A DNA stretch of 64,000 nt from Massospora cicadina (Eukaryota; Entomophthoromycota; Entomophthoromycetes; Entomophthorales; Entomophthoraceae). Positions 10,950 through 23,520 of the stretch are shown piece by piece. Numbering within the stretch: the first letter of the stretch is position 1; every line of letters starts with the position of its first letter. The stretch lies in contig JAKSZP010005659.1 in NCBI GenBank assembly GCA_022478985.1, forward strand, positions 21,010-85,009. Direction: 5' to 3'. The notes below the pieces were generated by a model. The model made no database searches. It saw nothing but the letters and a program-made list of their open reading frames with translations, and was not told the origin of the DNA. Made by a program: the position numbers and the translations under genes.

Positions 10950-13308
10950 ATTTACCTTTTCTCGTTTTTGTAGATGAAAGCCATGCTTAAAGTTTATCAT
11001 GCACTCTTGATTTTCATGTCACTAGGCAATATCATCACATTAGCTTGATCATGTCATGGTAAGATGCAAGCTCATACATTGAGATCAAGAGAAAATATGT
11101 TATTACTTGTTTCTTTCTATCTAGATTGGTTCATTCAATAAAGTTGGTAACTGACACCTAATTTTTCCATGCCCTGAGGTTAAAATTTCAGGTGTGATGC
11201 ATAGTTTCGTTCTAGTTTTATTCCAGGGTGCATATATTTTAGCATAAAGTTGTCAGGTATTTCCAACGGTAGGCCAGTTTCAATAATGCACCGCACTTTG
11301 GATTTGCCAATTAAAAAGCTGTTGTGCCCTCAAAGGAATTCTATGGCACTATTCAAGTCAGTCTGGCATTCATTAGAACGTTAATCAGTCTGAAATAATT
11401 TTTGTGATGATTCTATTCACATATTTAGATTGATAAAATTGTTTATCTTAGTTTGTGGTGGAACACCTTTTTTAATTGTAGAACATCAGAAAGGTTTACT
11501 CTAGAATTTGAGGAAGAGTTTATTTAAAATAACACAGAATCCCATAATGTCACATGAAGTTGGTGCCAATTAAAATGTCATAATTCTGGATTGGTAAAAT
11601 AATTGCCAGTGGCATAAGATAAGTGATCCAAACTGTAAAGGCAGAAAATTGTAGGCTCACTTGGAAGTAATTGTTCATAGGACCATTGTCCCATAATTCA
11701 TACTCTGGTTTAGATCTGGTACAAGTCTTAGTTTTTCAACAACTTCATAGAGAAAAAATTAATTGGAGCTTTTCTGTCAATAATACTCTACTATACTAGA
11801 CTTGATTTTAATATATATCCACATATGTAATCTGAGTCCTGTGCAATACTATTTACTTGTAATTTAGTAGCATTCTTTTCCAAACTATTTGATTGTGTTA
11901 GTTGTTTGTATGTATCTGATCAGTCCATTTAAAATTTTGGACAAGTAATTACATGAACTCCTTTACTCAATTCTTGATGTGACAGGGATCTGGTGTCATC
12001 GTCCAACAATAGTTTTATTATGCTACACTTTTTGGTTGTTCTTATAGATCAGGTGTAATTTGAGCATGAGAAAAGATAGACTATTACTTGTATATTTTTC
12101 TGGAGATTTTTACACATTTTACACTTGATAGTTAGTAGGTACAACACATTAATACTATCCTTTTTTAGTTCTGAAAACTTCAAAATATGGCCTTCTCCAC
12201 TGCACTTAAATCAGGTGGGATAATTTTTGCACCATTTGGTTTTAGGTTTTAAAATTGAATTGTCAGTTGTCTGCTATTGGCCACTTCTCTATATTATTGG
12301 CAAAAACCCCCGTGTAATCTGTATTGACAGTATTGGCATTTCATTAGCTTTTGTTTGAGGTATCAAATGTGATACCACATATCTGTAAAAATTCTACCAT
12401 CTGTGCAGTTTTTGTATCCAGTTTCAAAGATGATATATTAGTACAATGCTGCTCTTTATAGGGAAAAAGTTCCAATTTCATTGCAATATATGGAAAAATT
12501 ATTCACCGCTCCTACCCAGTAAATAATTGAGCTTCTTAGATAGCCTGATAGTAAAGTTTTGATGGACTCATCCTTTTTGGACTGGATGCCCATGAATTCT
12601 TGATTTCTGTTGAAAATGCGTTCAGGGCTGCCAAATTACCTATAATGGTATTATTTGCCTCCTCATAAGATTCATCGGCTGCTAATCTTGGTAAAAAATA
12701 TTTTGACTTTCCATATTTAGATAATTGATCGTGTTTATAGCCTTTTAGTGATCACCGCATCCTACCATGGGCATCTCAAAAAGTCTTATAAATTCAGGAA
12801 CATTATTAGAATGAAAAGTCTGGCAGTTTAGGGGTAGACCAGAATTTGTCATTTATAGAAGGATTGTTGCCAATATATTTCATTTGACTAAAGTCACCAT
12901 TTGATGTTGGACGGCAACACTATGTGTTGATAACCAGTATCTCCAGTACATTTCATATGCTATAACGGTGGGATTTAATAAGGATATGATTACTAGATGG
13001 GAACTATCTAAAACATATTAGGTTCTCCATTATATTTATCTTAACAATGGCATGCAGCTAATTCCAACTTGGATAGATAATTGTTGATTGTTTCCCCCAT
13101 ATCTTCTAGTTCAACTTCCATTACTTCAGTTTCTGACTCCTTTGCCACATTTCATCAAGTTCTTTAGTCAATTAAATTTTTATTGGTATCTTATCTAAGG
13201 ATTCTACTGACATATTGACTTGATCTTGCATTTCCACAATTTATTACGTACCTACATTCCAAGTTTGGTATTACTCTCTTGAATGAATTTCTCTCCACAC
13301 ATATTGTT
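10950..13308 (-). pseudogene. Element D: decayed minus-strand gypsy gag-PR
   Basis: Read on the minus strand from 13308 downward: a helical region (LTKELDEMWQRSQKL; ESETEVMEVELEDM), then a capsid-like stretch (NNTIIGNLAALNAFSTEIKNSW; SSPKRMSPSKLYYQ), then LQICGITFDTSN, which resembles LKIFGATFDALN in A's gag. A damaged zinc-knuckle-like FKCSGEGH lies near 12200. A protease-like VRCIIETGLPLEIPDNF lies near 11200-11340, where ETG would replace DTG. Frames change several times. Order gag-knuckle-PR on one strand supports a gypsy remnant truncated near 10950. Each single match is weak; the order is the main evidence. Confidence 0.4.
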
Positions 13309-14424
13309 TGCCATATTCTGGTGGTTGAGCCAAAAATAAACTCTTTGACAACCATCAATCAAAGCTTATTACCCTCTCTAATACTTGGGCTGATTACCTA
13401 GTTGTCAACTATGGAAAAATAATTTTTATTGCAATTTGGGATGAGTATCTCAATGTCATTTTAAAACAATTATCCTTTCAACAGCTCAAGCCAGATATCT
13501 TGCTTAATCAGGCTGATTATGCATACAGCAAACTCAGCATTTGCCCCAAACAATTAATACAATATCATCCATTTATGTTAAAAAATTGTCCGTGGATTAA
13601 TCCCTAAAATCCCATGGACAAATAGAACTAAAAATTGCCATCATATTTTTTCAATCAGTTTCCGTTTAATGGCGAAGTTCATATGTCAATCCACTTAATA
13701 GGCACAATAGCACTTGCACATGGACCACCCAAACGTGAGTACCTGAATGCTATCAAGAGAGTCCTGCTGACGTCCCAATTAGGGGTATTTCATTTTACTT
13801 AAAATCGATGTCAAATTTCCCAGAAGTTGTATTTTGTCAGCTTTATTATAAAACTCAATTTGGGTTAAATTTTAGGACAATTTTGCACGCTTGTTTTGTA
13901 ATTTTTGTCCTTGAAACCTTCCAAAACATGAGAGTATTTTGCCACCAATGGTCCTTGCAATAGCTTATGGTCATATCAGTTCAAGGGCCAAACTGTGGTG
14001 TAAGATAATTATCAGTGGAAATTGCATGCTTAAAATGTGGCCAGGAGATGCCCAAGAGGTATAGATACTGGCGCCTGGCCTAATGATTAGCATCAAATAA
14101 TATTATCTAATATAGATATATTTTAATAATTCTCTTTTGCGTGGTTTTTATATAAGAGTCTTTTCTTGAAAAGTGTCAACAAGCTGTAAAGAGAAATCTT
14201 CAGCTTGTACCTTTGTATGCCTCAATAGAATTTTTTAATTTCAAAGAGAAAACTCACCCAAAATTGACCAGAAGAGTCATATCATTCTAGATAAGCCTAA
14301 TGAGCTTCCAAAAAATTATAAAAATGTAAGGCCCTGGCTAAATATTAAGAAACTTTTTGGTAAACTTTTTTCTGAATATACATGCAGAAAAATTCATCAA
14401 GCAAGAGATTCCTGGAATTTAACA
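13309..14424 (+). repeat. Element B 5' LTR
   Basis: Aligns with 20871-21992. Begins TGCCATATTCTGGTGGTTGA (3' copy TGTCAGATTCTGGTGGTTGA) and ends GGAATTTAACA at 14424 (1116 bp). Both copies share the TGGCGCCTGGC and TTTTCTTGAA blocks near their ends. Clearly diverged, so the element is old. Confidence 0.88.
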
Positions 14425-14426
14425 AC

Positions 14427-14438
14427 TGGTGCTCACTA
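14427..14438 (+). promoter_or_regulatory. Element B primer-binding site
   Basis: TGGTGCTCACTA two bases after the 5' LTR end, identical to the site of A, C and F. Confidence 0.85.
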
Positions 14439-14460
14439 AAAATTGATGCAACTCTCTGAG

Positions 14461-16640
14461 ATGGACCCACACAACCAGTTCCTGGCAAATTCAGCCAGAA
14501 GAAAAAGTGACAAAAAGACGGAAACTAGTGACAAGGAAATCTCTGATTTTTAGTACTAGCCAACAAGGCTCCAATGAGGGTACCTCCTACTCCTGGATCT
14601 TATCACAGTGGGGGAGCTCATGTAGATGCAACAAGCCTAATTGGTCTTACATCTGAAAGCATAAAGGCCATGCTAGAAACTTTATATCAGGGATTTAGGA
14701 TTAGTGTTTCACAAATTAATCCCTCTTTTGGACTATTCTATTACCTCAAGGTTAGGCACTCAAGGTGGAGATATAAATGAATATCATTATGCAACCATGG
14801 AATCTATCTCCAGAAGTCTCACAGACAGTAAAGCAACTAATAAATTCCTGGTTAGCTTTATTCAATCCTCAATCAAGAATACCCAGCTAATATCTTTCAA
14901 GACAAAATCTGGAACTCATGGAAATCTACCATGTACAAGAGTAAGAAATATATTCTTAAATGTCTAATAGAAAAATGAAATAATATTTTTTTCAAAGTTG
15001 AAAAGGCAATTGTAGATAATAAAAGACTTGCCAATGAAGCTCATTAAAAACTAAACATCCTTGAGGAGCTACTAAAAGTAGGAGTCCCAAAGATAGTTAC
15101 AGATGTCCTTGCTCACCATGGACTATCACATGAATGTGTACAAAACATGAATACCCGCTGTCAAAAACTGGAAACTCATTCTGATTTCCTATTATTTCAG
15201 ACAGAAAAATTCACCACACAGGTTACTTCAGACCAAAAAAAGCACCTGGACTTAAATTAAAAGGATGTTAACTTTGAGAATTATGTTTGGACCAAGTTGG
15301 TTATTGTGAACAAAAACATCAAAGACCTTGCGGCATTACCAGAGGACCTAAATAGGGATTAGGGGATTGTTCAGATTAGAGAGGAATTTTCAAAAAATGG
15401 ACTGTTATGTCAAGATTGCAGGCTAAAAATTCTAGAATTAAACAGGTTAATTGGGGGCTCAGAATGCAATTATCAACTTCAAATTCCCAATTAGACTGTA
15501 TGAACAAAGATAAAAAAAGCATATCATCCTATCAAGCTTTATAGGAAAAGGAACACAACAACCTAAAAAAGTAGTCAAATCTCTTAAAATGTGAAGTTTC
15601 TAGTGCTCAAACAGCCTTGACAATGGATAAATTGAGGAAAAATCTATCCATTCAGCCAAAAAACGACATGGAAAAACAATAAAGGGCCAAATTCAAGTAT
15701 TGGAATCCAGAAGTTCAGAGCAATATAATAGAATTATATCATCAGGAATTGACACCAATGCAGAAACTAATATTTCGAATATTCACCTTATGCCTAAAGT
15801 TCTGCATCAATTCTGACTCCAGATACTTCATAATGAGAAAGAGGGAAAATTTTAATTGATGATTTTCCAAGACATTCAAGTACTAGAAGAAGTGCAACAC
15901 CTATGCCCAAGGCAGGGTAAGATAACTTTAAACCATTGAGCTTGCCAAAGATTAATAGGGATGAGGATGATCTTTCTTATCTCATGCTATTTCAAAAAGC
16001 TATGTGGGGATCATCAGATCATGCAAAAGGACCAGCACTAATCAACTCACTCAATGTCCATAGCTGTAACCTCATTATGCCCTATCTGGGTGACGATTGG
16101 TCCTATATGGATGCCAAAATTGCGGTGATTAAATAATTTGGAGGGCCTGGAAATTTATTGGCCTAAAAACTGAGCTTCTTAAAGTCAAATTTAAGAAGAA
16201 TGAGACTATTAAGGACTTTTATGACAAATTTTTCTTGAGGCACAAGTCTTGAATGGGTGTAGTACAATGTCTGAATTTGATACCAAGATCGCAATGAAGT
16301 ATATGGTCATGTCCTATTGTGATTTGAATACATTTCATGATACCCAAAATCAATATAGAATTGGAAACCCAAGAGCTTACCATTACTTGGGAACTGTGCC
16401 CACACTTTTAATTCTCCTAATTGGCCCAAAGACAAGCAAAAATTTCGATTTTTGGGCCCAAAAAGTAATACTATGTCAAACCAAGGGAAAATTTCTAAAC
16501 TACAAACCAAAAATTCGAGTAGAAACAGCAGCCAGTGCCAATTACATGCCACAACTGTAGCCAAAAGAGGAACTTTGCTAGCCAATGCTATAGACGGTCA
16601 AAAAAAGCCCAGGGTCAACGTTTCTCTAGAAATCAAGTAA
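14461..16640 (+). pseudogene. Element B gag (broken)
   Basis: An ATG at 14461, 22 bases after the primer-binding site, opens MDPHNQFLANSARRKSDKK. The frame then breaks repeatedly through helical sequence (ATMESISRSLTDSKATNK) to about 16640. A zinc knuckle is visible at 16547-16588: CHNCSQKRNFASQCYR, which is CX2CX4HX4C with the His replaced by Asn. It lies before protease sequence, as expected. At least a dozen stops occur. Likely role: nucleocapsid polyprotein. Confidence 0.75.
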
Positions 16641-17109
16641 TGACGAGGCAGGTAAGGATAGGGGGTTAGAGGCGGAATGCTCTAACTTCACTGATGTTCA
16701 CAAAACCATTCCACCAGGCCCTAGCAAGATCTTTAGGGCTAACGATGTGTTGCCAAAGATAACCTCCACCATATTGTGGCTAATTGTGTCATTATGTTCA
16801 CTACTCAGGATAAAGCAAAAACAACTAAACCTTTAAGTAAAAAAGACCAAGCAGAGGTATTAAAACCTTACGCCAAGCAGATTATTGATCAGGGTTTGGA
16901 CCTCCAACCTGGATGTTCAACCAACATATCTTTGCTTAACAACATAAAAGTAGCCATTCCAATGAAGACCTTAGTAGACAATTTTACAAATATTTTCCAA
17001 GTCTGACATCATATCTTAAATATGGCAGCAAACACAGTATTTTTTTTTAGTACTAGATGGTCAGCAAACACATTATTCACACTTTAATTACCTCTTAAAA
17101 CTACTCTGA

Positions 17110-17480
17110 ATGTACTTATGTGGACATAGCATTAAAGAAGGTCTGAGTTTGGGCCATCAATAGCAGAGCCCCTATAAATATATTCAGCACAAAATTAGTT
17201 AAAAAGTTGAAACTGCTCCCTATGTTACACTGTGTCATAATTATGTCACAGCTGGAGCGCATACAACCAATTTTCTGGAAGCATACAATAACCTCACCTC
17301 TAATATTTGGAGCTATTATAGTGACAGCACCTGCCATAGTATTGCTGAACATGAACTATGATATTCTAATTGTGACTAATTTCCTGAGGAGATATGGAAT
17401 TTTTACCAATCACAAGGACAATACTCTCACCATTATCAGCCAGACTATCCCAACTTAACTATAATAAAGATGGATCAGTT
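17110..17480 (+). pseudogene. Element B retropepsin (PR), active site lost
   Basis: AINSRAPINIFSTKLVKKLKL corresponds to AIVDSGAPINIVSTKLVKRMK of element A. The catalytic Asp is Asn (AAT at 17159-17161) and the Gly is Arg (17165-17167). The C-terminal block APAIVLLNMNYDILIVTNFLRRYGI follows in a shifted frame. The order gag-PR-RT is kept. Confidence 0.82.
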
Positions 17481-17989
17481 GAGAAAAAGAAGCCCAGACT
17501 AATCATAAATTTGGCCTACAAAGACGGAGTAGTCCCAATTGAGTATGTTAAAGCACAATTGAAGATAACACTACACACCCAAATTAATGAGTCAAAGGAA
17601 ATCCCTCTTCAGTCAAATCAGCACATTACTATATCCTCTGGAGATTAAGTAATTGTCCTGACTGATCTGACAATTATTATCCTGGAAGGACTTTATGGCG
17701 ATTTTATGATTAAACATGGTCTAAATTGTGATTTGAGTTAAACATCACACCTGGTATCATCATCAGCCATGAAGAAATTAATCTTATGTGCAAACCTGAA
17801 AAATCGGCCCATCATCAAGAAACATCAAACAATTGCTTTTCTGCATCTATTCCCTACCACAAAAATTAACCCATTTCATGAGTTTAAAACTTTTGTCATA
17901 TTATGGCTTCCTTAAAAGGACCTTTTCATCATTAAAAATTTTCTCTATAAGGCTTATTTAAGCAACTTGACTAACTTTGAGAAGGGCCA

Positions 17990-18800
17990 AGCTCAGAAGA
18001 AATTTTCTAGACATCAGGAAATATTTGCACAAGATGATTTCGACCTGGGATGTGCTAAGGGTGTCTTTCACACTATTGATACTGGAGATCATAAAATGAT
18101 TTGATTATGCTTGATTAGATGCTCAAAATCATCAGAAGAAGCTTTTTCCAAGGAGATTAAAGAACTCTTTTATCACAGCATGTTAGTGCCTTCAAAAAGT
18201 CCTTGTGCTTCACCAATTTATTGGTAAAAAAAGACGGAAGTAATTGAGTAGTCATTGATTACCAGAAGTTAAACAACATCACAAAGTAGGACTTGTACCC
18301 TCTGACATGGATTAATGATGCCTTGGAAAGGCTAGGGGGCGCCAAGTTCTTCTCAGCATTGGACCTTATCAGCGGGAACTTGCAAATAGATATGCCCAAA
18401 GAGGAGAAAAAAAGTACAATTATAACCCAAGAGCCTATTCCAGCTGATAAAAATGCCTCAAAGGCTCTGCAATGCCATGGTTACCTTCCAGAGAGCCAAA
18501 ACACAATACTCAGAGATTCAAAGTTGTCACGTGTATTAATGTACCTTGATGATATTAATGTTTTCAGCCACTATTTTGACGACCAACTGGAACACTTAGA
18601 GGAGGTTTTCAGAAGGCTAGCATCTGCAAACTTAAAAGTGCAGCTCAAAGAGTGCCAGTTCTTCAAGGATCAGCTGAATTATCTTGGCTTTTTAATTGAC
18701 AAAATAGGTCTTTCGGCCTCAAACCTCTAAGTTAGATGCCATTGCTAAAATGCATGGCCTGAATTCAAGCGCAGTATTCAAGTATTCCTAGGCATGATTA
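17990..18800 (+). pseudogene. Element B reverse transcriptase
   Basis: Blocks visible in order over several frames: FAQDDFDLGCAKGVFHTIDTGD, VPSKSPCASPI, WINDALERLGGAKFFSALDLISG, LQIDMPKEEKKSTI, a degraded GLCNAP block, and an intact catalytic YLDD at 18542-18553 in LMYLDDINVFSHYFDDQLEHLEEVFRRL, then ANLKVQLKECQFFKDQLNYLGF. The stretch 18293-18730 is open for 145 codons, the longest in this element. It is very close in plan to element A's RT, but no continuous pol frame survives. Confidence 0.9.
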
Positions 18801-18899
18801 GGTACTATCACCAATCTATTGCTGACTTTGCACAAATTTGGAGAGCCGCTTTTCTATCTAATCAAGGATAAGGTCCCATTTGACTGAACTGGCTTGCCA

Positions 18900-19340
18900 A
18901 GAAGCATTTAAGAAGCTCCTATTGGAACTATTGGTAGCAACCATTCTTTGATATCCAGACTTTCATTGCAATTTATTTGTTCAAACTGACGCGTCATTAA
19001 TGGCAATTGGAGATGTATTATCTCAGATTTGGGATGATGGCGAAGAGCATCCAGTTGCCTTTGATCATCAGACCTTAAACATTCATGAGGGATATTACAC
19101 GCTGATGGAACATAAATGCTTGGTCGTCATATATTCTTGCAAGCAATTTCAGGTCTACCTTCATGACAAATTAAAGTTTAACCAATCATTCATCCCTAAA
19201 ATGGCTAAACAATTTAATAGAGCCTGAGGGCTGATTATCCCACTGAGCGTTGCAGCTATAAGCCTATAACTATACAATTGAGCATTGCGCTGGGGTAAGG
19301 CATCAAAACTCCAACTGCCTGTCCCAAATGCCCACTATTG
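18900..19340 (+). pseudogene. Element B RNase H domain
   Basis: FVQTDASLMAIGDVLSQI (TDAS motif, about 18985) and YYTLMEHKCLVVIYSCKQFQVYLH are typical gypsy RNase H blocks. One frame stays open from 19000 to 19227. It sits directly after RT. The expected VTDH block is degraded. Confidence 0.85.
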
Positions 19341-19479
19341 CTACACTTAGTATGACCAATGATGAGTTTTTTAATAAAAGTTCAGTGGAGAGTACCAAGA
19401 TGATCCCAAATCCATCCAAAAATTATTACAACGTATGACAAGAAACCACCATCAAAAACGGAACACTTACAAGATCATT

Positions 19480-20540
19480 GAGGGCAATAAGTATATTATC
19501 AAAACAATTGGCCCAAACATACATCAATTTGGCTTTTTATAAGGCCATAGGGCATGGCGGATTCAAGAAGGCTATGGGTTTTTGAAGCACTTCTACTATT
19601 TGGTGTTAATGCATTTTGACATTCAAGAAATGCTAGATTTCTGTGTGGAGTGGCAAGGCGAAAAAACGTTTAGAAAAAGCACATCTTATCAGCTTATTTG
19701 GCCCAAGTTTGACTGGCACACCTTATTTATTAATGTTGTTAACCCTCTTCCAACAAGCAATTTGAAGGCTTCATACATTCTCATAGCTATTGACTACTTG
19801 AATAAATGGGTCAAAGGTAAGGCTATTGGGGAAGTAGGAGCAGCAACTACAGCTAAGATGTCCTTGAAATTATCTTCCACAAGCATGGATGTCCCCAAAG
19901 ATCCTTACCAATAATGGAACAAATTTCACTGCCCATGTCCTCGCTAAGCTCAACCAATTAATGGTAGTATGAGGCGCGCTGACTGCTTCCTATCATCCCA
20001 AAACTAATGGTATGGCTGAGCGAGCAAATGGGACGTTGTTGAATATCATAAGGAGATTAACGTCATCCAAACCATCTGAATGGAGTACCTAACTGAGTTT
20101 AGCAGTATTTGCCTACAATATCTCATATCAACTAGCTACCAGGATGTCCCCTTTTCAGTTATCATATGAAAGACATCTAATTCTATCATCGCTACTATAA
20201 TTTGTCCTAGAAGATCCTGATGAGAACAACTATCATCAATATGTCAAGAAACTTGTGAGTACCCTAATCAAATTGCAGGCTTAAGCCTCCAACAACAGTT
20301 TTACCATGAAAAGGCCCAACACAAAAAGGATCTGTTAAATTGCTTCAAATTGGACAATTTCAAAGTAGGTGGCAAAGCTTTATTTTGCAATACCCACGGA
20401 TTGGGTAAATTGCAAAAATATTTTGATCTGAGTTGGCCCATTTAAAAATAATTGAGAAGACATTCCAATCAATATATACAATTAAGGATATTAAGGCTGG
20501 TTACATATACAACTGTGTCCATGCAGAATTCCTAATAAGG
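19480..20540 (+). pseudogene. Element B integrase, two catalytic Asp lost
   Basis: The zinc-binding start (FYKAIGHGGFKKA) is followed by the DDE core. The first Asp is Asn (LFINVVNPL, 19732-19734), the second is Asn (LTNNGTNF, 19910-19912), and the Glu survives in GMAERANGTLL (20018-20020). The end of the core (LAVFAYNISYQLATRMSPFQLSYERH) and a weak tail to about 20540 follow. Frames change around 19900. No chromodomain is seen. Confidence 0.9.
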
Positions 20541-20857
20541 TTCAATAAGTTGGCTGACTAAAAAATATTTTTATAATAATAACATTGCAAAAATGAAGAA
20601 AAAATGATAATAAAAATAAAATATAAAATATAAAAATAATAAAATTATCAAAACATATATATATATATAACATATTTACATTGTACTATTGTTCACTTTT
20701 GAGGAGGGAAGGGGATCCAACTATAATTCTATCAGCAATTAGGGCCGACGTTAAGACTAGGCATCTGGACCTATATCTATTGTCAATCTGGTACAAAACT
20801 AACAAGTGATGTCAGTCAAATGCAGGTTAATTGGGAATCTTAGGGCTAGTTTTAGTC

Positions 20858-20870
20858 AAGTGGGATGGAA
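20858..20870 (+). promoter_or_regulatory. Element B polypurine tract
   Basis: AAGTGGGATGGAA directly before the 3' LTR start at 20871; interrupted by T's but in the right place. Confidence 0.6.
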
Positions 20871-21992
20871 TGTCAGATTCTGGTGGTTGACCCAAAAACA
20901 GACCCTTCAACAACCATCAACTCAGGCCAATTACCCTCTCTATAACTTGGGCCAATTACCCTAACAATCAACTATGGCCGATTACTTCTATAACAACTCA
21001 GATCATTAATTCTAACATCAATATAGGCTAATTAAGCTTTTGAAAGCTTGATCCAACTACCTTAGTCCAAATCAGGCCGATTTTAATCACTACAACTAGG
21101 CAATTGGTCCCAAATAATTGGGCATAGTACTGACCAAATAACTTTAGAAATCATTCAGTTATTGATCCCTAAAATAACTCTAAAAAGCCCATGAACAAAT
21201 AAAACTATAAGATTGCCATCATATTTTCACAATCAGTAACCACCCTATGGCAAATTTCATATGTTGATCCTCATAATTGCTCAATAGCACTTTCACATGG
21301 ACCACCTAAATGGGGTTATCTAGTGCTATTGAGAGGCCTGCCAATGCCCAGGTTAGGTTTATATTATTAACTAAAATTGATACCAAATTTTCCAGAAGTT
21401 GTATTTCATCAGCTGTATGAAGAACCTCAAACAAGGTTGATTTTATGACAACTTTTCATGTTCATGTTGTGATTTTTGTCCCTGAAACCTTTCCAATTCT
21501 GAGAGTATTTTTCCACCAATAGTCCTAACAATAGGTCAAGGTCATATCAGTTCAAGGGCCAAACTGAGGTAGAAAATAATATCTGCAAGAACTTCATGCT
21601 CAAAATATGGCCAGGAGATGCTTTAGAGTTATAAATACTGGCGCCTGGCATAATGAATGCATCATCCAATAATAACTCTTAATAAAAATAAATTTTCTTA
21701 GTTCTTTATATCTAGTTTTTTATCTGAGTCTTTTCTTGAAGAATGTCAGCAAGCTGTTTAGTCAGAAATCTTCAGCCTGTACCTTTGCCTGCCTCAGTAG
21801 AAGGTTTCAAATTTGTAGGGAAAATCTAGCTAAAATTGACCAAAAGAGTCAGATTTTTGATAAGCCTAGTGATCTTTGAATGGTCAACTTTCCGTAAGAC
21901 ACTGGCTAAAGTTAAGAATCTTTTGGCCAAACTTCTCCCCAATTATACACGCAGGATTTACTTTATTAAGTGAGCAATCCTTAGATTTAACA
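20871..21992 (+). repeat. Element B 3' LTR
   Basis: Begins TGTCAGATTCTGG and ends GATTTAACA at 21992 (1122 bp). Same layout as 13309-14424. The 5 bases after it (GGCCC) do not match those before the 5' LTR (TTGTT), so no TSD is visible. Confidence 0.88.
20905..21040 (+). repeat. Degenerate tandem repeats in element B U3
   Basis: The motif GGCCAATTACCCT and variants (GGGCCAATTACCCT, GGCCGATTACTT, GATCATTAATT, GGCTAATTAA) recur about every 30 bases, separated by AACAATCAACTA-like spacers. The 5' LTR shows fewer clear copies. Tandem U3 repeats often act as enhancers; that role is inferred. Confidence 0.5.
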
Positions 21993-22189
21993 GGCCCTCC
22001 CTGGTTGCTCTTTCTAGCTCTTGCTGCACTTGTGAGACAAGTGAAATGTCAGTATTCATCTCACTTGTATTTTTCATTACATTAAATAAATATATAGAGG
22101 TTACTTCAGTGGTTTGCATCCTTTCTTATCAGACATTGTTTTTTCACATTTGGAATTTTCCCTAAATTTTGAAGGTTAAGACGGTTTGG

Positions 22190-23520
22190 TAGCATCTAAC
22201 TCTAACAGCTTACCTCAGTGGTCCAACTTGGGTGTTGGACCTGTTCCAGCATCAATTTATTCCGCTGAACTTAAGGAATTTGGTAAATGTAAATTTGGAC
22301 AATTCCATTGGTATAGTATGAGGTTTTTACAAATGCTGGAAATAAATTTTATCATGTTTAATAAGGTTGAACTGCATGTTGCTATGCATTTTTAGCATCA
22401 TAAATAATCATTTCCTTGACATCTAGGAATACCTGAAATTCTTGATAAAATTAATCAACAAATTTGTTCTTGTTTCAGGTTCTTAGAACAGTTTCTTATT
22501 AAATCAGCTTTCCAAGCTGCCTTAAGTTCAGGGCCTCCAATATCACTAAGAAAGGCCTCTTTAGCTCTGGCTTAAGTAGGGTTGTCATAAATATTTAGCA
22601 ATATTTAACTCGATGCTTCAGTTATTTTCCCAGTTAAAATGGTACCAGCTTTAATCAATCGCTAGCCCCACACGTGACCATCATAAAGATCTTGACAAAA
22701 GTGGCCAAACTTCCATTCTTGTCATATATAGACAATTTTGATCCTTATAGTTGTCATTTTCTTTATCAAGTTGGTTATGACTATTTCACATCAACTTATT
22801 CTAGGTGTTTTAGAATGCTGAGGCGCAGCGTCCCTGGTTAGAAGTAGCTGAACAGGCCAAGGCAATCATATAAATAGGAAATTGCCAGTGTGGCCCTAGA
22901 TTAGCTTCTGTATTGGCATTTAAAGCTTCATTTTCATAATACTTTAATGCATTACTTTTATTATTGTTGTTCATTCACATTGGCATAAATTATTGCTGTT
23001 CTTTTATTTTGATAATCATTGCATTCCAATTCTGCGCGGCATTAGTTCTTTTTTCAATTTCAATTTCCTCATTTTGACTAGAATAGTGGCGTTGAAGTTT
23101 CTTAATTAAATTTCTTAGTTCATTGATTCTTACATATAGAGTATTAATTGACTAATTTAATTAATTCATATATTTATCAATCTCATTAATCTGATTATAC
23201 ATCTCTTCTATTGAGTCTTGGCATCTATGAACTTTATACTTAAAAATTAATACAGATAGGGTTCTCCCCTTTATGTTGTAATAACATTCTGCAACCCCAG
23301 TCATGAGAACCAGTGTTGTAAATTTCACTTCTTCCATTGGCTGGTTCTTTGTTATTAGTATAAATTGGAATTGCAGTTGTCTATTGTATGGAGACAATAT
23401 ACTACCAGATTATGCTTTCAATATAAACTCCTAAAAATAAGACTGAGGGCCATATTCTTCTGTCACTGATTTTAATATTTGAATACCCGCCCTATGATAT
23501 CCCTGATCAATATAGTAAAG
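22190..23520 (-). pseudogene. Unidentified decayed coding frame
   Basis: One minus-strand frame reads from 23520 to about 22800 with only a handful of stops in some 240 codons. It includes GYHRAGIQILKSVTEEYGPQ, LSPYNRQLQFQFILITKNQP, a helical, probably coiled-coil part (INELRNLIKKLQRHYSSQNE), and ANLGPHWQFPIYMIALACSA. After a frame change, EAFLSDIGGPELKAAWKADL follows near 22520. I do not recognise the family. It lies on the same strand as element D and could be the upstream gag part of D, split by element B; a host pseudogene or another mobile element is equally open. The 78-codon piece at 23161-23397 has no ATG. Confidence 0.35.
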
